The notes beneath the pieces were generated by a model. It searched no databases. It had not been told where the DNA came from and saw nothing but the letters and a program-made list of their open reading frames with translations. From Prosopocoilus inquinatus (lineage: Eukaryota; Arthropoda; Insecta; Coleoptera; Lucanidae): 64,000 nt of DNA. The stretch covers positions 45,788,001 to 45,852,000 of the forward strand of contig CM069873.1 in NCBI GenBank assembly GCA_036172665.1. The letters are read 5' to 3'. A program made the position numbers and the translations under genes. Every line of letters starts with the position of its first letter. The stretch's first letter is position 1. Positions 23,838-38,885 of this stretch are shown piece by piece.

Positions 23838-25327
23838 TGTATCTAATCGATCCTTACTTAGCTACTATGTTATTTGACGTTTCGATGGACTCCAATAACT
23901 CTGATGTGAGATACAAAGTTTTCGGACGCAGCAGAAGCTGGAAATAGTTTTAAACGAAACAACACGCATTAGGGTTGTTCCTGTGATGTATCTAATCGAT
24001 CCTTACTCATCTATCATTTTATTTGACGTTTGGATGGACTCCAGTAACTCTGATGTGAGATACAAAGTTTTCGGACGCAGCAGAAGCTGGAAATAGTTTT
24101 GAACGAAACAACACGTATTAGCGTTGTTCCTGTGATGTATCTAATCGATCCTTAGTTAGCTACTATGTTATTTGACGTTTCGATGGACTCCAATAACTCT
24201 AATGTGAGATACGAAATTTTCGGACGCAGCAGAAGCTGGAAATAGTTTTAAACGAAACAACACGTATTAGCGTTGTTCCTGTGATGTATCTAATCGATCC
24301 TTACACATCTATCATGTTATTTGACGTTTCGATGGACTCTAGTAACTCTAATGTGAGATACGAAATTTTCGGACGCAGCAGAAGCTGGAAATAGTTTTAA
24401 ACGAAACAACACGCATTAGCGTTGTTCCTGTGATGTATCTAATCGATCCTTACTCATCTATCATGTTATTTGACGTTTGGATGGACTCCAGTAACTCTGA
24501 TGTGAGATACAAAGTTCTCGGTCGCAGCAGAAGCTGGAAATAATTTTGAACGAAACAACACGTATTAGCGTTGTTCCTGTGATGTATCTAATCGATCCTT
24601 ACTTATCTACTATGTTATTTGACGTTTCAATGGACTCTAGTAACTCTGATGTGAGATACGAAGTTTTTGGACGCAGCAGAAGCTGGAAATAGTTTTAAAC
24701 GAAACAACACGCATTAGCGTTGTTCCTGTGATGTATCTAATCGATCCTTGCTCATCTATCATGTTATTTGACGTTTGGATGGACTCTAGTAAATCTAATG
24801 TGAGATACGAAATTTTCGGACGCAGCAGAAGCTGGAAATAGTTTTAAACGAAACAACACGCATTAGCGTTGTTCCTGTGATGTATCTAATCGATCCTTAC
24901 TCATCTATCATGTTATTTGACGTTTGGATGGACTCCAGTAACTCTGATGTGAGATACAAAGTTCTCGGTCGCAGCAGAAGCTGGAAATAATTTTGAACGA
25001 AACAACACGTATTAGCGTTGTTCCTGTGATGTATCTAATCGATCCTTACTTATCTACTATGTTATTTGACGTTTCGATGGACTCTAGTAACTCTGATGTG
25101 AGATACGAAGTTTTTGGACGCAGCAGAAGCTGGAAATAGTTTTAAACGAAACAACACGCATTAGCGTTGTTCCTGTGATGTATCTAATCGATCCTTGCTC
25201 ATCTATCATGTTATTTGACGTTTGGATGGACTCTAGTAACTCTGATGTGAGATACGAAGTTTTTGGACGCAGCAGGAGCTGGAAATAGTTTTAAACGAAA
25301 CAGCACGCATTAGCGTTGTTCCTGTGA

Positions 25328-27413
25328 TGTATCTAATCGATCCTTACTTAGCTACTATGTTATTTCACGTTTCGATGGACTCCAATAACTCTGATGTGAG
25401 ATACAAAGTTTTCGGACGCAGCAGAAGCTGGAAATAGTTTTGAACGAAACAACACGTATCAGCGTTGTTCCTGTGATGTATCTAATCGATCCTTACTTAG
25501 CTACTATGTTATTTGACGTTTCGATGGACTCCAATAACTCTGATGTGAGATACAAAGTTTTCGGACGCAGCAGAAGCTGGAAATAGTTTTAAACGAAACA
25601 ACACGCATTAGCGTTGTTCCTGTGATGTATCTAATCGATCCTTACTCATCTATCATGTTATTTGGCGTTTCGATGGACTCCAGTAACTCTGATGTGAGAT
25701 ACAAAGTTTTCGAACGCAGCAGAAGCTGGAGATAGTTTCAAACGAAACAACACGCATTAGCGTTGTTCCTGTGATGTATCTAATCGATCCTTACACATCT
25801 ATCATGTTATTTGACGTTTCGATGGACTCTAGTAACTCTAATGTGAGATACGAAATTTTCGGACGCAGCAGAAGCTGGAAATAGTTTTAAACGAAACAAC
25901 ACGCATTAGCGTTGTTCCTGTGATGTATCTAATCGATCCTTACTCATCTATCATGTTATTTGACGTTTGGATGGACTCCAGTAACTCTGATGTGAGATAC
26001 AAAGTTCTCGGTCGCAGCAGAAGCTGGAAATAATTTTGAACGAAACAACACGTATTAGCGTTGTTCCTGTGATGTATCTAATCGATCCTTACTTATCTAC
26101 TATGTTATTTGACGTTTCGATGGACTCTAGTAACTCTGATGTGAGATACGAAGTTTTTGGACGCAGCAGAAGCTGGAAATAGTTTTAAACGAAACAACAC
26201 GCATTAGCGTTGTTCCTGTGATGTATCTAATCGATCCTTGCTCATCTATCATGTTATTTGACGTTTGGATGGACTCTAGTAACTCTGATGTGAGATACGA
26301 AGTTTTTGGACGCAGCAGGAGCTGGAAATAGTTTTAAACGAAACAGCACGCATTAGCGTTGTTCCTGTGATGTATCTAATCGATCCTTACTTAGCTACTA
26401 TGTTATTTCACGTTTCGATGGACTCCAATAACTCTGATGTGAGATACAAAGTTTTCGGACGCAGCAGAAGCTGGAAATAGTTTTGAACGAAACAACACGT
26501 ATCAGCGTTGTTCCTGTGATGTATCTAATCGATCCTTACTTAGCTACTATGTTATTTGACGTTTCGATGGACTCCAATAACTCTGATGTGAGATACAAAG
26601 TTTTCGGACGCAGCAGAAGCTGGAAATAGTTTTAAACGAAACAACACGCATTAGCGTTGTTCCTGTGATGTATCTAATCGATCCTTACTCATCTATCATG
26701 TTATTTGGCGTTTCGATGGACTCCAGTAACTCTGATGTGAGATACAAAGTTTTCGAACGCAGCAGAAGCTGGAGATAGTTTCAAACGAAACAACACGCAT
26801 TAGCGTTGTTCCTGTGATGTATCTAATCGATCCTTACACATCTATCATGTTATTTGACGTTTCGATGGACTCTAGTAACTCTAATGTGAGATACGAAATT
26901 TTCGGACGCAGCAGAAGCTGGAAATAGTTTTAAACGAAACAACACGCATTAGCGTTGTTCCTGTGATGTATCTAATCGATCCTTACTCATCTATCATGTT
27001 ATTTGACGTTTGGATGGACTCCAGTAACTCTGATGTGAGATACAAAGTTCTCGGTCGCAGCAGAAGCTGGAAATAATTTTGAACGAAACAACACGTATTA
27101 GCGTTGTTCCTGTGATGTATCTAATCGATCCTTACTTATCTACTATGTTATTTGACGTTTCGATGGACTCTAGTAACTCTGATGTGAGATACGAAGTTTT
27201 TGGACGCAGCAGAAGCTGGAAATAGTTTTAAACGAAACAACACGCATTAGCGTTGTTCCTGTGATGTATCTAATCGATCCTTGCTCATCTATCATGTTAT
27301 TTGACGTTTGGATGGACTCTAGTAACTCTGATGTGAGATACGAAGTTTTTGGACGCAGCAGGAGCTGGAAATAGTTTTAAACGAAACAGCACGCATTAGC
27401 GTTGTTCCTGTGA
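25328..27413 (+). repeat. 7-monomer unit, two tandem copies (2 x 1,043 bp)
   Basis: A-B'-J-E-F-G-I occurs at 25328-26370 and 26371-27413. In the related block at 7747-9683 the first copy reads A-B-C'-F-G-I instead. The pair is carried along in the 11.3-kb duplication, appearing again at 36800-38885, so the 7-monomer duplication is the older event. Confidence 0.82.
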
Positions 27414-28903
27414 TGTATCTAATCGATCCTTACTTAGCTACTATGTTATTTCACGTTTCGATGGACTCCAATAACTCTGATGTGAGATACAAAGTTTTCG
27501 GACGCAGCAGAAGCTGGAAATAGTTTTGAACGAAACAACACGTATCAGCGTTGTTCCTGTGATGTATCTAATCGATCCTTACTTAGCTACTATGTTATTT
27601 GACGTTTCGATGGACTCCAATAACTCTGATGTGAGATACAAAGTTTTCGAACGCAGCAGAAGCTGGAGATAGTTTCAAACGAAACAACACGCATTAGCGT
27701 TGTTCCTGTGATGTATCTAATCGATCCTTACTCATCTATCATGTTATTTGGCGTTTCGATGGACTCCAGTAACTCTGATGTGAGATACAAAGTTTTCGGA
27801 CGCAGCAGAATCTGGAAATAGTTTTGAACGAAACAACACGTATTAGCGTTGTTCCTGTGATGTATCTAATCGATCCTTAGTTAGCTACTATGTTATTTGA
27901 CGTTTCGATGGACTCCAATAACTCTAATGTGAGATACGAAATTTTCGGACGCAGCAGAAGCTGGAAATAGTTTTAAACGAAACAACACGTATTAGCGTTG
28001 TTCCTGTGATGTATCTAATCGATCCTTACTCATCTATCATGTTATTTGGCGTTTCGATGGACTCCAGTAACTCTGACGTGAGATACAAAGTTTTCGGACG
28101 CAGCAGAAGCTGGAAATAGTTTTAAACGAAACAACACGCATTAGCGTTGTTCCTGTGATGTATCTAATCGATCCTTACTCATCTATCATGTTATTTGACG
28201 TTTCGATGGACTCTAGTAACTCTGATGTGAGATACGAAGTTTTTGGACGCAGCAGGAGCTGGAAATAGTTTTAAACGAAACAACACGTATTAGCGTTGTT
28301 CCTGTGATGTATCTAATCGATCCTTACTTAGCTACAATGTTATTTGACGTTTCGATGGACTCCAGTAACTCTAATGTGAGATACGAAATTTTCGGACGCA
28401 GCAGAAGCTGGAAATAGTTTTAAACGAAACAGCACGTATTAGCGTTGTTCCTGTGATGTATCTAATCGATCCTTACTCATCTATCATGTTATTTGACGTT
28501 TGGATGGACTCCAGTAACTCTGAGGTGAGATACAAAGTTTTCGAACGCAGCAGAAGCTGGAGATAGTTTCAAACGAAACAACACGCATTAGCGTTGTTCC
28601 TGTGATGTATCTAATCGATCCTTACTCATCTATCATGTTATTTGGCGTTTCGATGGACTCCAGTAACTCTGATGTGAGATACAAAGTTTTCGGACGCAGC
28701 AGAAGCTGGAAATAGTTTTGAACGAAACAACACGTATTAGCGTTGTTCCTGTGATGTATCTAATCGATCCTTAGTTAGCTACTATGTTATTTGACGTTTC
28801 GATGGACTCCAATAACTCTAATGTGAGATACGAAATTTTCGGACGCAGCAGAAGCTGGAAATAGTTTTAAACGAAACAACACGTATTAGCGTTGTTCCTG
28901 TGA

Positions 28904-29052
28904 TGTATCTAATCGATCCTTACACATCTATCATGTTATTTGACGTTTCGATGGACTCCAGTAACTCTGATGTGAGATACAAAGTTCTCGGTCGCAGCAG
29001 AAGCTGGAAATAATTTTGAACGAAACAACACGTATTAGCGTTGTTCCTGTGA
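28904..29052 (+). repeat. E/F hybrid monomer
   Basis: TTACACATCTATCA start and C at 46 as in E, then CCAGT, GATGTG, CTCGGTCG and AATAATTTTG as in F. Copies at 40376 and 44992 share it. It replaces the E-F pair seen at 31288-31585, so one monomer was lost. Confidence 0.78.
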
Positions 29053-29373
29053 TGTATCTAATCGATCCTTACTTATCTACTATGTTATTTGACGTTTCGA
29101 TGGACTCTAGTAACTCTGATGTGAGATACGAAGTTTTTGGACGCAGCAGAAGCTGGAAATAGTTTTAAACGAAACAACACGCATTAGCGTTGTTCCTGTG
29201 ATGTATCTAATCGATCCTTACTCATCTATCATGTTATTTGACGTTTGGATGGACTCTAGTAACTCTGATGTGAGATACGAAGTTTTTTTACGCAGCAGGA
29301 GCTGGAAATAGTTTTAAACGAAACAGCACGCATTAGCGTTGTTCCTGTGATGTATCTAATCGATCCTTACTTA

Positions 29374-29518
29374 TCTACTATGTTATTTGACGTTTCGATG
29401 GACTCTAGTAACTCTGATGTGAGATACGAAGTTTTTGGACGCAGCAGAAGCTGGAAATAGTTTTAAACGAAACAACACGCATTAGCGTTGTTCCTGTGAT
29501 GTATCTAATCGATCCTTG
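29374..29518 (+). repeat. Junction between the two 11.3-kb copies
   Basis: About one monomer length that is not part of either matching segment: the rest of a G monomer (start 29351) and the first 18 bases of an I/F hybrid (start 29500). The hybrid begins TTGCTCATC like I or H and continues as F with CCAGT and CTCGGTCG. It looks like the scar of the unequal exchange that made the duplication. Confidence 0.65.
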
Positions 29519-29648
29519 CTCATCTATCATGTTATTTGACGTTTGGATGGACTCCAGTAACTCTGATGTGAGATACAAAGTTCTCGGTCGCAGCAGAAGC
29601 TGGAAATAATTTTGAACGAAACAACACGTATTAGCGTTGTTCCTGTGA
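29500..29648 (+). repeat. I/F hybrid monomer
   Basis: TTGCTCATCTATCA start as in I or H, then CCAGT, CAAAGTTCTCGGTCG and AATAATTTTG as in F. It lies at the junction of the two 11.3-kb copies and is the only such hybrid I found. Confidence 0.75.
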
Positions 29649-32600
29649 TGTATCTAATCGATCCTTACTTATCTACTATGTTATTTGACGTTTCGATGGA
29701 CTCTAGTAACTCTGATGTGAGATACGAAGTTTTTGGACGCAGCAGGAGCTGGAAATAGTTTTAAACGAAACAGCACGCATTAGCGTTGTTCCTGTGATGT
29801 ATCTAATCGATCCTTACTTAGCTACTATGTTATTTCACGTTTCGATGGACTCCAATAACTCTGATGTGAGATACAAAGTTTTCGGACGCAGCAGAAGCTG
29901 GAAATAGTTTTGAACGAAACAACACGTATCAGCGTTGTTCCTGTGATGTATCTAATCGATCCTTACTTAGCTACTATGTTATTTGACGTTTCGATGGACT
30001 CCAATAACTCTGATGTGAGATACAAAGTTTTCGAACGCAGCAGAAGCTGGAGATAGTTTCAAACGAAACAACACGCATTAGCGTTGTTCCTGTGATGTAT
30101 CTAATCGATCCTTACTCATCTATCATGTTATTTGGCGTTTCGATGGACTCCAGTAACTCTGATGTGAGATACAAAGTTTTCGGACGCAGCAGAATCTGGA
30201 AATAGTTTTGAACGAAACAACACGTATTAGCGTTGTTCCTGTGATGTATCTAATCGATCCTTAGTTAGCTACTATGTTATTTGACGTTTCGATGGACTCC
30301 AATAACTCTAATGTGAGATACGAAATTTTCGGACGCAGCAGAAGCTGGAAATAGTTTTAAACGAAACAACACGTATTAGCGTTGTTCCTGTGATGTATCT
30401 AATCGATCCTTACTCATCTATCATGTTATTTGGCGTTTCGATGGACTCCAGTAACTCTGACGTGAGATACAAAGTTTTCGGAAGCAGCAGAAGCTGGAAA
30501 TAGTTTTAAACGAAACAACACGCATTAGCGTTGTTCCTGTGATGTATCTAATCGATCCTTACTCATCTATCATGTTATTTGACGTTTCGATGGACTCTAG
30601 TAACTCTGATGTGAGATACGAAGTTTTTGGACGCAGCAGGAGCTGGAAATAGTTTTAAACGAAACAACACGTATTAGCGTTGTTCCTGTGATGTATCTAA
30701 TCGATCCTTACTTAGCTACAATGTTATTTGACGTTTCGATGGACTCCAGTAACTCTAATGTGAGATACGAAATTTTCGGACGCAGCAGAAGCTGGAAATA
30801 GTTTTAAACGAAACAACACGTATTAGCGTTGTTCCTGTGATGTATCTAATCGATCCTTACTCATCTATCATGTTATTTGACGTTTGGATGGACTCCAGTA
30901 ACTCTGATGTGAGATACAAAGTTTTCGAACGCAGCAGAAGCTGGAGATAGTTTCAAACGAAACAACACGCATTAGCGTTGTTCCTGTGATGTATCTAATC
31001 GATCCTTACTCATCTATCATGTTATTTGGCGTTTCGATGGACTCCAGTAACTCTGATGTGAGATACAAAGTTTTCGGACGCAGCAGAAGCTGGAAATAGT
31101 TTTGAACGAAACAACACGTATTAGCGTTGTTCCTGTGATGTATCTAATCGATCCTTAGTTAGCTACTATGTTATTTGACGTTTCGATGGACTCCAATAAC
31201 TCTAATGTGAGATACGAAATTTTCGGACGCAGCAGAAGCTGGAAATAGTTTTAAACGAAACAACACGTATTAGCGTTGTTCCTGTGATGTATCTAATCGA
31301 TCCTTACACATCTATCATGTTATTTGACGTTTCGATGGACTCTAGTAACTCTAATGTGAGATACGAAATTTTCGGACGCAGCAGAAGCTGGAAATAGTTT
31401 TAAACGAAACAACACGCATTAGCGTTGTTCCTGTGATGTATCTAATCGATCCTTACTCATCTATCATGTTATTTGACGTTTGGATGGACTCCAGTAACTC
31501 TGATGTGAGATACAAAGTTCTCGGTCGCAGCAGAAGCTGGAAATAATTTTGAACGAAACAACACGTATTAGCGTTGTTCCTGTGATGTATCTAATCGATC
31601 CTTACTTATCTACTATGTTATTTGACGTTTCGATGGACTCTAGTAACTCTGATGTGAGATACGAAGTTTTTGGACGCAGCAGAAGCTGGAAATAGTTTTA
31701 AACGAAACAACACGCATTAGCGTTGTTCCTGTGATGTATCTAATCGATCCTTACTCATCTATCATGTTATTTGACGTTTGGATGGACTCTAGTAACTCTG
31801 ATGTGAGATACGAAGTTTTTGGACGCAGCAGGAGCTGGAAATAGTTTTAAACGAAACAGCACGCATTAGCGTTGTTCCTGTGATGTATCTAATCGATCCT
31901 TACTTAGCTACTATGTTATTTCACGTTTCGATGGACTCCAGTAACTCTAATGTGAGATACGAAATTTTCGGACGCAGCAGAAGCTGGAAATAGTTTTAAA
32001 CGAAACAACACGCATTAGCGTTGTTCCTGTGATGTATCTAATCGATCCTTACTCATCTATCATGTTATTTGGCGTTTCGATGGGCTCCAGTAACTTTGAT
32101 GTGAGATACGAAGTTCTCGGACGCAGCTGAAGCTGGAAATAGTTTTAAATGAAACAACACGTACTAGCGTTGTTCCTGTGATGTATCTAATCGATCCTTA
32201 CTCATCTATCTTGTTATTTGACGTTTGGATGGACTCCAGTAACTCTGATGTGAGATACGAAGTTTTTGGACGCAGCAGGAGCTGGAAATAGTTTTAAACG
32301 AAACAACACGTATTAGCGTTGTTCCTGTGATGTATCTAATCGATCCTAACTTAGCTACAATGTTATTTGACGTTTCGATGGACTCCAGTAACTCTAATGT
32401 GAGATACGAAATTTTCGGACGCAGCAGAAGCTGGAAATAGTTTTAAACGAAACAACACGTATTAGCGTTGTTCCTGTGATGTATCTAATCGATCCTTACT
32501 CATCTATCATGTTATTTGACGTTTGGATGGACTCCAGTAACTCTGATGTGAAATACAAAGTTTTCGAACGCAGCAGAAGCTGGAGATAGTTTCAAACGAA

Positions 32601-35161
32601 ACAACACGCATTAGCGTTGTTCCTGTGATGTATCTAATCGATCCTTACTCATCTATCATGTTATTTGGCGTTTCGATGGACTCCAGTAACTCTGATGTGA
32701 AATACAAAGTTCTCGGTCGCAGCAGAAGCTGAAAATAATTTTGAACGAAACAACACGTATTAGCGTTGTTCCTGTGATGTATCTAATCGATCCTTACTTA
32801 TCTACTATGTTATTTGACGTTTCGATGGACTCCAATAACTCTAATGTGAGATACGAAATTTTCGGACGCAGCAGAAGCTGGAAATAGTTTTAAACGAAAC
32901 AACACGTATTAGCGTTGTTCCTGTGATGTATCTAATCGATCCTTACACATCTATCATGTTATTTGACGTTTCGATGGATTCTAGTAACTCTAATGTGAGA
33001 TACGAAATTTTCGGACGCAGCAGAAGCTGGAAATAGTTTTAAACGAAACAACACGCATTAGCGTTGTTCCTGTGATGTATCTAATCGATCCTTACTCATC
33101 TATCATGTTATTTGACGTTTGGATGGACTCCAGTAACTCTGATGTGAGATACAAAGTTCTCGGTCGCAGCAGAAGCTGGAAATAATTTTGAACGAAACAA
33201 CACGTATTAGCGTTGTTCCTGTGATGTATCTAATCGATCCTTACTTATCTACTATGTTATTGGACGTTTCGATGGACTCTAGTAACTCTGATGTGAGATA
33301 CGAAGTTTTTGGACGCAGCAGAAGCTGGAAATAGTTTTAAACGAAACAACACGCATTAGCGTTGTTCCTGTGATGTATCTAATCGATCCTTGCTCATCTA
33401 TCATGTTATTTGACGTTTGGATGGACTCTAGTAACTCTGATGTGAGATACGAAGTTTTTGGACGCAGCAGGAGCTGGAAATAGTTTTAAACGAAACAGCA
33501 CGCATTAGCGTTGTTCCTGTGATGTATCTAATCGATCCTTACTTATCTACTATGTTATTTGACGTTTCGATGGACTCTAGTAACTCTGATGTGAGATACG
33601 AAGTTTTTGGACGCAGCAGAAGCTGGAAATAGTTTTAAACGAAACAACACGCATTAGCGTTGTTCCTGTGATGTATCTAATCGATCCTTGCTCATCTATC
33701 ATGTTATTTGACGTTTGGATGGACTCTAGTAACTCTAATGTGAGATACGAAATTTTCGGACGCAGCAGAAGCTGGAAATAGTTTTAAACGAAACAACACA
33801 CATTAGCGTTGTTCCTGTGATGTATCTAATCGATCCTTACTCATCTATCATGTTATTTGACGTTTGGATGGACTCCAGTAACTCTGATGTGAGATACAAA
33901 GTTCTCGGTCGCAGCAGAAGCTGGAAATAATTTTGAACGAAACAACACGTATTAGCGTTGTTCCTGTGATGTATCTAATCGATCCTTACTTATCTACTAT
34001 GTTATTTGACGTTTCGATGGACTCTAGTAACTCTGATGTGAGATACGAAGTTTTTGGACGCAGCAGAAGCTGGAAATAGTTTTAAACGAAACAACACGCA
34101 TTAGCGTTGTTCCTGTGATGTATCTAATCGATCCTTGCTCATCTATCATGTTATTTGACGTTTGGATGGACTCTAGTAACTCTGATGTGAGATACGAAGT
34201 TTTTGGACGCAGCAGGAGCTGGAAATAGTTTTAAACGAAACAGCACGCATTAGCGTTGTTCCTGTGATGTATCTAATCGATCCTTACTTAGCTACTATGT
34301 TATTTCACGTTTCGATGGACTCCAATAACTCTGATGTGAGATACAAAGTTTTCGGACGCAGCAGAAGCTGGAAATAGTTTTGAACGAAACAACACGTATC
34401 AGCGTTGTTCCTGTGATGTATCTAATCGATCCTTACTTAGCTACTATGTTATTTGACGTTTCGATGGACTCCAATAACTCTGATGTGAGATACAAAGTTT
34501 TCGGACGCAGCAGAAGCTGGAAATAGTTTTAAACGAAACAACACGCATTAGGGTTGTTCCTGTGATGTATCTAATCGATCCTTACTCATCTATCATTTTA
34601 TTTGACGTTTGGATGGACTCCAGTAACTCTGATGTGAGATACAAAGTTTTCGAACGCAGCAGAAGCTGGAGATAGTTTCAAACGAAACAACACGCATTAG
34701 CGTTGTTCCTGTGATGTATCTAATCGATCCTTACTCATCTATCATGTTATTTGACGTTTGGATGGACTCCAGTAACTCTGATGTGAGATACAAAGTTCTC
34801 GGTCGCAGCAGAAGCTGGAAATAATTTTGAACGAAACAACACGTATTAGCGTTGTTCCTGTGATGTATCTAATCGATCCTTACTTATCTACTATGTTATT
34901 TGACGTTTCGATGGACTCTAGTAACTCTGATGTGAGATACGAAGTTTTTGGACGCAGCAGAAGCTGGAAATAGTTTTAAACGAAACAACACGCATTAGCG
35001 TTGTTCCTGTGATGTATCTAATCGATCCTAGCTCATCTATCATGTTATTTGACGTTTGGATGGACTCTAGTAACTCTGATGTGAGATACGAAGTTTTTGG
35101 ACGCAGCAGGAGCTGGAAATAGTTTTAAACGAAACAGCACGCATTAGCGTTGTTCCTGTGA

Positions 35162-35309
35162 TGTATCTAATCGATCCTTACTTAGCTACTATGTTATTTC
35201 ACGTTTCGATGGACTCCAATAACTCTGATGTGAGATACAAAGTTTCGGACGCAGCAGAAGCTGGAAATAGTTTTGAACGAAACAACACGTATCAGCGTTG
35301 TTCCTGTGA
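35162..35309 (+). repeat. 148-bp A monomer, copy at 35162
   Basis: Same T deletion at 11,472 bases from the copy at 23690, as expected for 11.3-kb copy 2. An incidental 63-codon frame lies at 35158-35349. Confidence 0.9.
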
Positions 35310-36799
35310 TGTATCTAATCGATCCTTACTTAGCTACTATGTTATTTGACGTTTCGATGGACTCCAATAACTCTGATGTGAGATACAAAGTTTTCGGACG
35401 CAGCAGAAGCTGGAAATAGTTTTAAACGAAACAACACGCATTAGGGTTGTTCCTGTGATGTATCTAATCGATCCTTACTCATCTATCATTTTATTTGACG
35501 TTTGGATGGACTCCAGTAACTCTGATGTGAGATACAAAGTTTTCGGACGCAGCAGAAGCTGGAAATAGTTTTGAACGAAACAACACGTATTAGCGTTGTT
35601 CCTGTGATGTATCTAATCGATCCTTAGTTAGCTACTATGTTATTTGACGTTTCGATGGACTCCAATAACTCTAATGTGAGATACGAAATTTTCGGACGCA
35701 GCAGAAGCTGGAAATAGTTTTAAACGAAACAACACGTATTAGCGTTGTTCCTGTGATGTATCTAATCGATCCTTACACATCTATCATGTTATTTGACGTT
35801 TCGATGGACTCTAGTAACTCTAATGTGAGATACGAAATTTTCGGACGCAGCAGAAGCTGGAAATAGTTTTAAACGAAACAACACGCATTAGCGTTGTTCC
35901 TGTGATGTATCTAATCGATCCTTACTCATCTATCATGTTATTTGACGTTTGGATGGACTCCAGTAACTCTGATGTGAGATACAAAGTTCTCGGTCGCAGC
36001 AGAAGCTGGAAATAATTTTGAACGAAACAACACGTATTAGCGTTGTTCCTGTGATGTATCTAATCGATCCTTACTTATCTACTATGTTATTTGACGTTTC
36101 AATGGACTCTAGTAACTCTGATGTGAGATACGAAGTTTTTGGACGCAGCAGAAGCTGGAAATAGTTTTAAACGAAACAACACGCATTAGCGTTGTTCCTG
36201 TGATGTATCTAATCGATCCTTGCTCATCTATCATGTTATTTGACGTTTGGATGGACTCTAGTAAATCTAATGTGAGATACGAAATTTTCGGACGCAGCAG
36301 AAGCTGGAAATAGTTTTAAACGAAACAACACGCATTAGCGTTGTTCCTGTGATGTATCTAATCGATCCTTACTCATCTATCATGTTATTTGACGTTTGGA
36401 TGGACTCCAGTAACTCTGATGTGAGATACAAAGTTCTCGGTCGCAGCAGAAGCTGGAAATAATTTTGAACGAAACAACACGTATTAGCGTTGTTCCTGTG
36501 ATGTATCTAATCGATCCTTACTTATCTACTATGTTATTTGACGTTTCGATGGACTCTAGTAACTCTGATGTGAGATACGAAGTTTTTGGACGCAGCAGAA
36601 GCTGGAAATAGTTTTAAACGAAACAACACGCATTAGCGTTGTTCCTGTGATGTATCTAATCGATCCTTGCTCATCTATCATGTTATTTGACGTTTGGATG
36701 GACTCTAGTAACTCTGATGTGAGATACGAAGTTTTTGGACGCAGCAGGAGCTGGAAATAGTTTTAAACGAAACAGCACGCATTAGCGTTGTTCCTGTGA

Positions 36800-38885
36800 T
36801 GTATCTAATCGATCCTTACTTAGCTACTATGTTATTTCACGTTTCGATGGACTCCAATAACTCTGATGTGAGATACAAAGTTTTCGGACGCAGCAGAAGC
36901 TGGAAATAGTTTTGAACGAAACAACACGTATCAGCGTTGTTCCTGTGATGTATCTAATCGATCCTTACTTAGCTACTATGTTATTTGACGTTTCGATGGA
37001 CTCCAATAACTCTGATGTGAGATACAAAGTTTTCGGACGCAGCAGAAGCTGGAAATAGTTTTAAACGAAACAACACGCATTAGCGTTGTTCCTGTGATGT
37101 ATCTAATCGATCCTTACTCATCTATCATGTTATTTGGCGTTTCGATGGACTCCAGTAACTCTGATGTGAGATACAAAGTTTTCGAACGCAGCAGAAGCTG
37201 GAGATAGTTTCAAACGAAACAACACGCATTAGCGTTGTTCCTGTGATGTATCTAATCGATCCTTACACATCTATCATGTTATTTGACGTTTCGATGGACT
37301 CTAGTAACTCTAATGTGAGATACGAAATTTTCGGACGCAGCAGAAGCTGGAAATAGTTTTAAACGAAACAACACGCATTAGCGTTGTTCCTGTGATGTAT
37401 CTAATCGATCCTTACTCATCTATCATGTTATTTGACGTTTGGATGGACTCCAGTAACTCTGATGTGAGATACAAAGTTCTCGGTCGCAGCAGAAGCTGGA
37501 AATAATTTTGAACGAAACAACACGTATTAGCGTTGTTCCTGTGATGTATCTAATCGATCCTTACTTATCTACTATGTTATTTGACGTTTCGATGGACTCT
37601 AGTAACTCTGATGTGAGATACGAAGTTTTTGGACGCAGCAGAAGCTGGAAATAGTTTTAAACGAAACAACACGCATTAGCGTTGTTCCTGTGATGTATCT
37701 AATCGATCCTTGCTCATCTATCATGTTATTTGACGTTTGGATGGACTCTAGTAACTCTGATGTGAGATACGAAGTTTTTGGACGCAGCAGGAGCTGGAAA
37801 TAGTTTTAAACGAAACAGCACGCATTAGCGTTGTTCCTGTGATGTATCTAATCGATCCTTACTTAGCTACTATGTTATTTCACGTTTCGATGGACTCCAA
37901 TAACTCTGATGTGAGATACAAAGTTTTCGGACGCAGCAGAAGCTGGAAATAGTTTTGAACGAAACAACACGTATCAGCGTTGTTCCTGTGATGTATCTAA
38001 TCGATCCTTACTTAGCTACTATGTTATTTGACGTTTCGATGGACTCCAATAACTCTGATGTGAGATACAAAGTTTTCGGACGCAGCAGAAGCTGGAAATA
38101 GTTTTAAACGAAACAACACGCATTAGCGTTGTTCCTGTGATGTATCTAATCGATCCTTACTCATCTATCATGTTATTTGGCGTTTCGATGGACTCCAGTA
38201 ACTCTGATGTGAGATACAAAGTTTTCGAACGCAGCAGAAGCTGGAGATAGTTTCAAACGAAACAACACGCATTAGCGTTGTTCCTGTGATGTATCTAATC
38301 GATCCTTACACATCTATCATGTTATTTGACGTTTCGATGGACTCTAGTAACTCTAATGTGAGATACGAAATTTTCGGACGCAGCAGAAGCTGGAAATAGT
38401 TTTAAACGAAACAACACGCATTAGCGTTGTTCCTGTGATGTATCTAATCGATCCTTACTCATCTATCATGTTATTTGACGTTTGGATGGACTCCAGTAAC
38501 TCTGATGTGAGATACAAAGTTCTCGGTCGCAGCAGAAGCTGGAAATAATTTTGAACGAAACAACACGTATTAGCGTTGTTCCTGTGATGTATCTAATCGA
38601 TCCTTACTTATCTACTATGTTATTTGACGTTTCGATGGACTCTAGTAACTCTGATGTGAGATACGAAGTTTTTGGACGCAGCAGAAGCTGGAAATAGTTT
38701 TAAACGAAACAACACGCATTAGCGTTGTTCCTGTGATGTATCTAATCGATCCTTGCTCATCTATCATGTTATTTGACGTTTGGATGGACTCTAGTAACTC
38801 TGATGTGAGATACGAAGTTTTTGGACGCAGCAGGAGCTGGAAATAGTTTTAAACGAAACAGCACGCATTAGCGTTGTTCCTGTGA
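36800..38885 (+). repeat. 7-monomer unit, two tandem copies (duplicate of 25328-27413)
   Basis: Same A-B'-J-E-F-G-I order twice, at an offset of 11,472 from 25328-27413. The second copy (37843) also begins the 31-monomer unit that repeats at 42462, so three nested levels of repetition overlap here. Confidence 0.82.

Larger units (their letters stand above)
18047..29373 (+). repeat. 11.3-kb segmental duplication, copy 1
   Basis: This segment matches 29519-40845 at a constant offset of 11,472 bases. Private marks shared by both copies include the G/I hybrid at 18177, GGAAGCAGC at 18922, CCTAACTT at 20859, GATTCTAGT at 21455, ACACACATT at 22200, the T-deleted A at 23690, CTGAGGTGAG in the C'' at 28457 and TTTTTTTACG at 29202. 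Copies diverge left of 18047 and right of 29373. The only internal substitution I noticed is G at 28734 against C at 40206. Confidence 0.85.
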
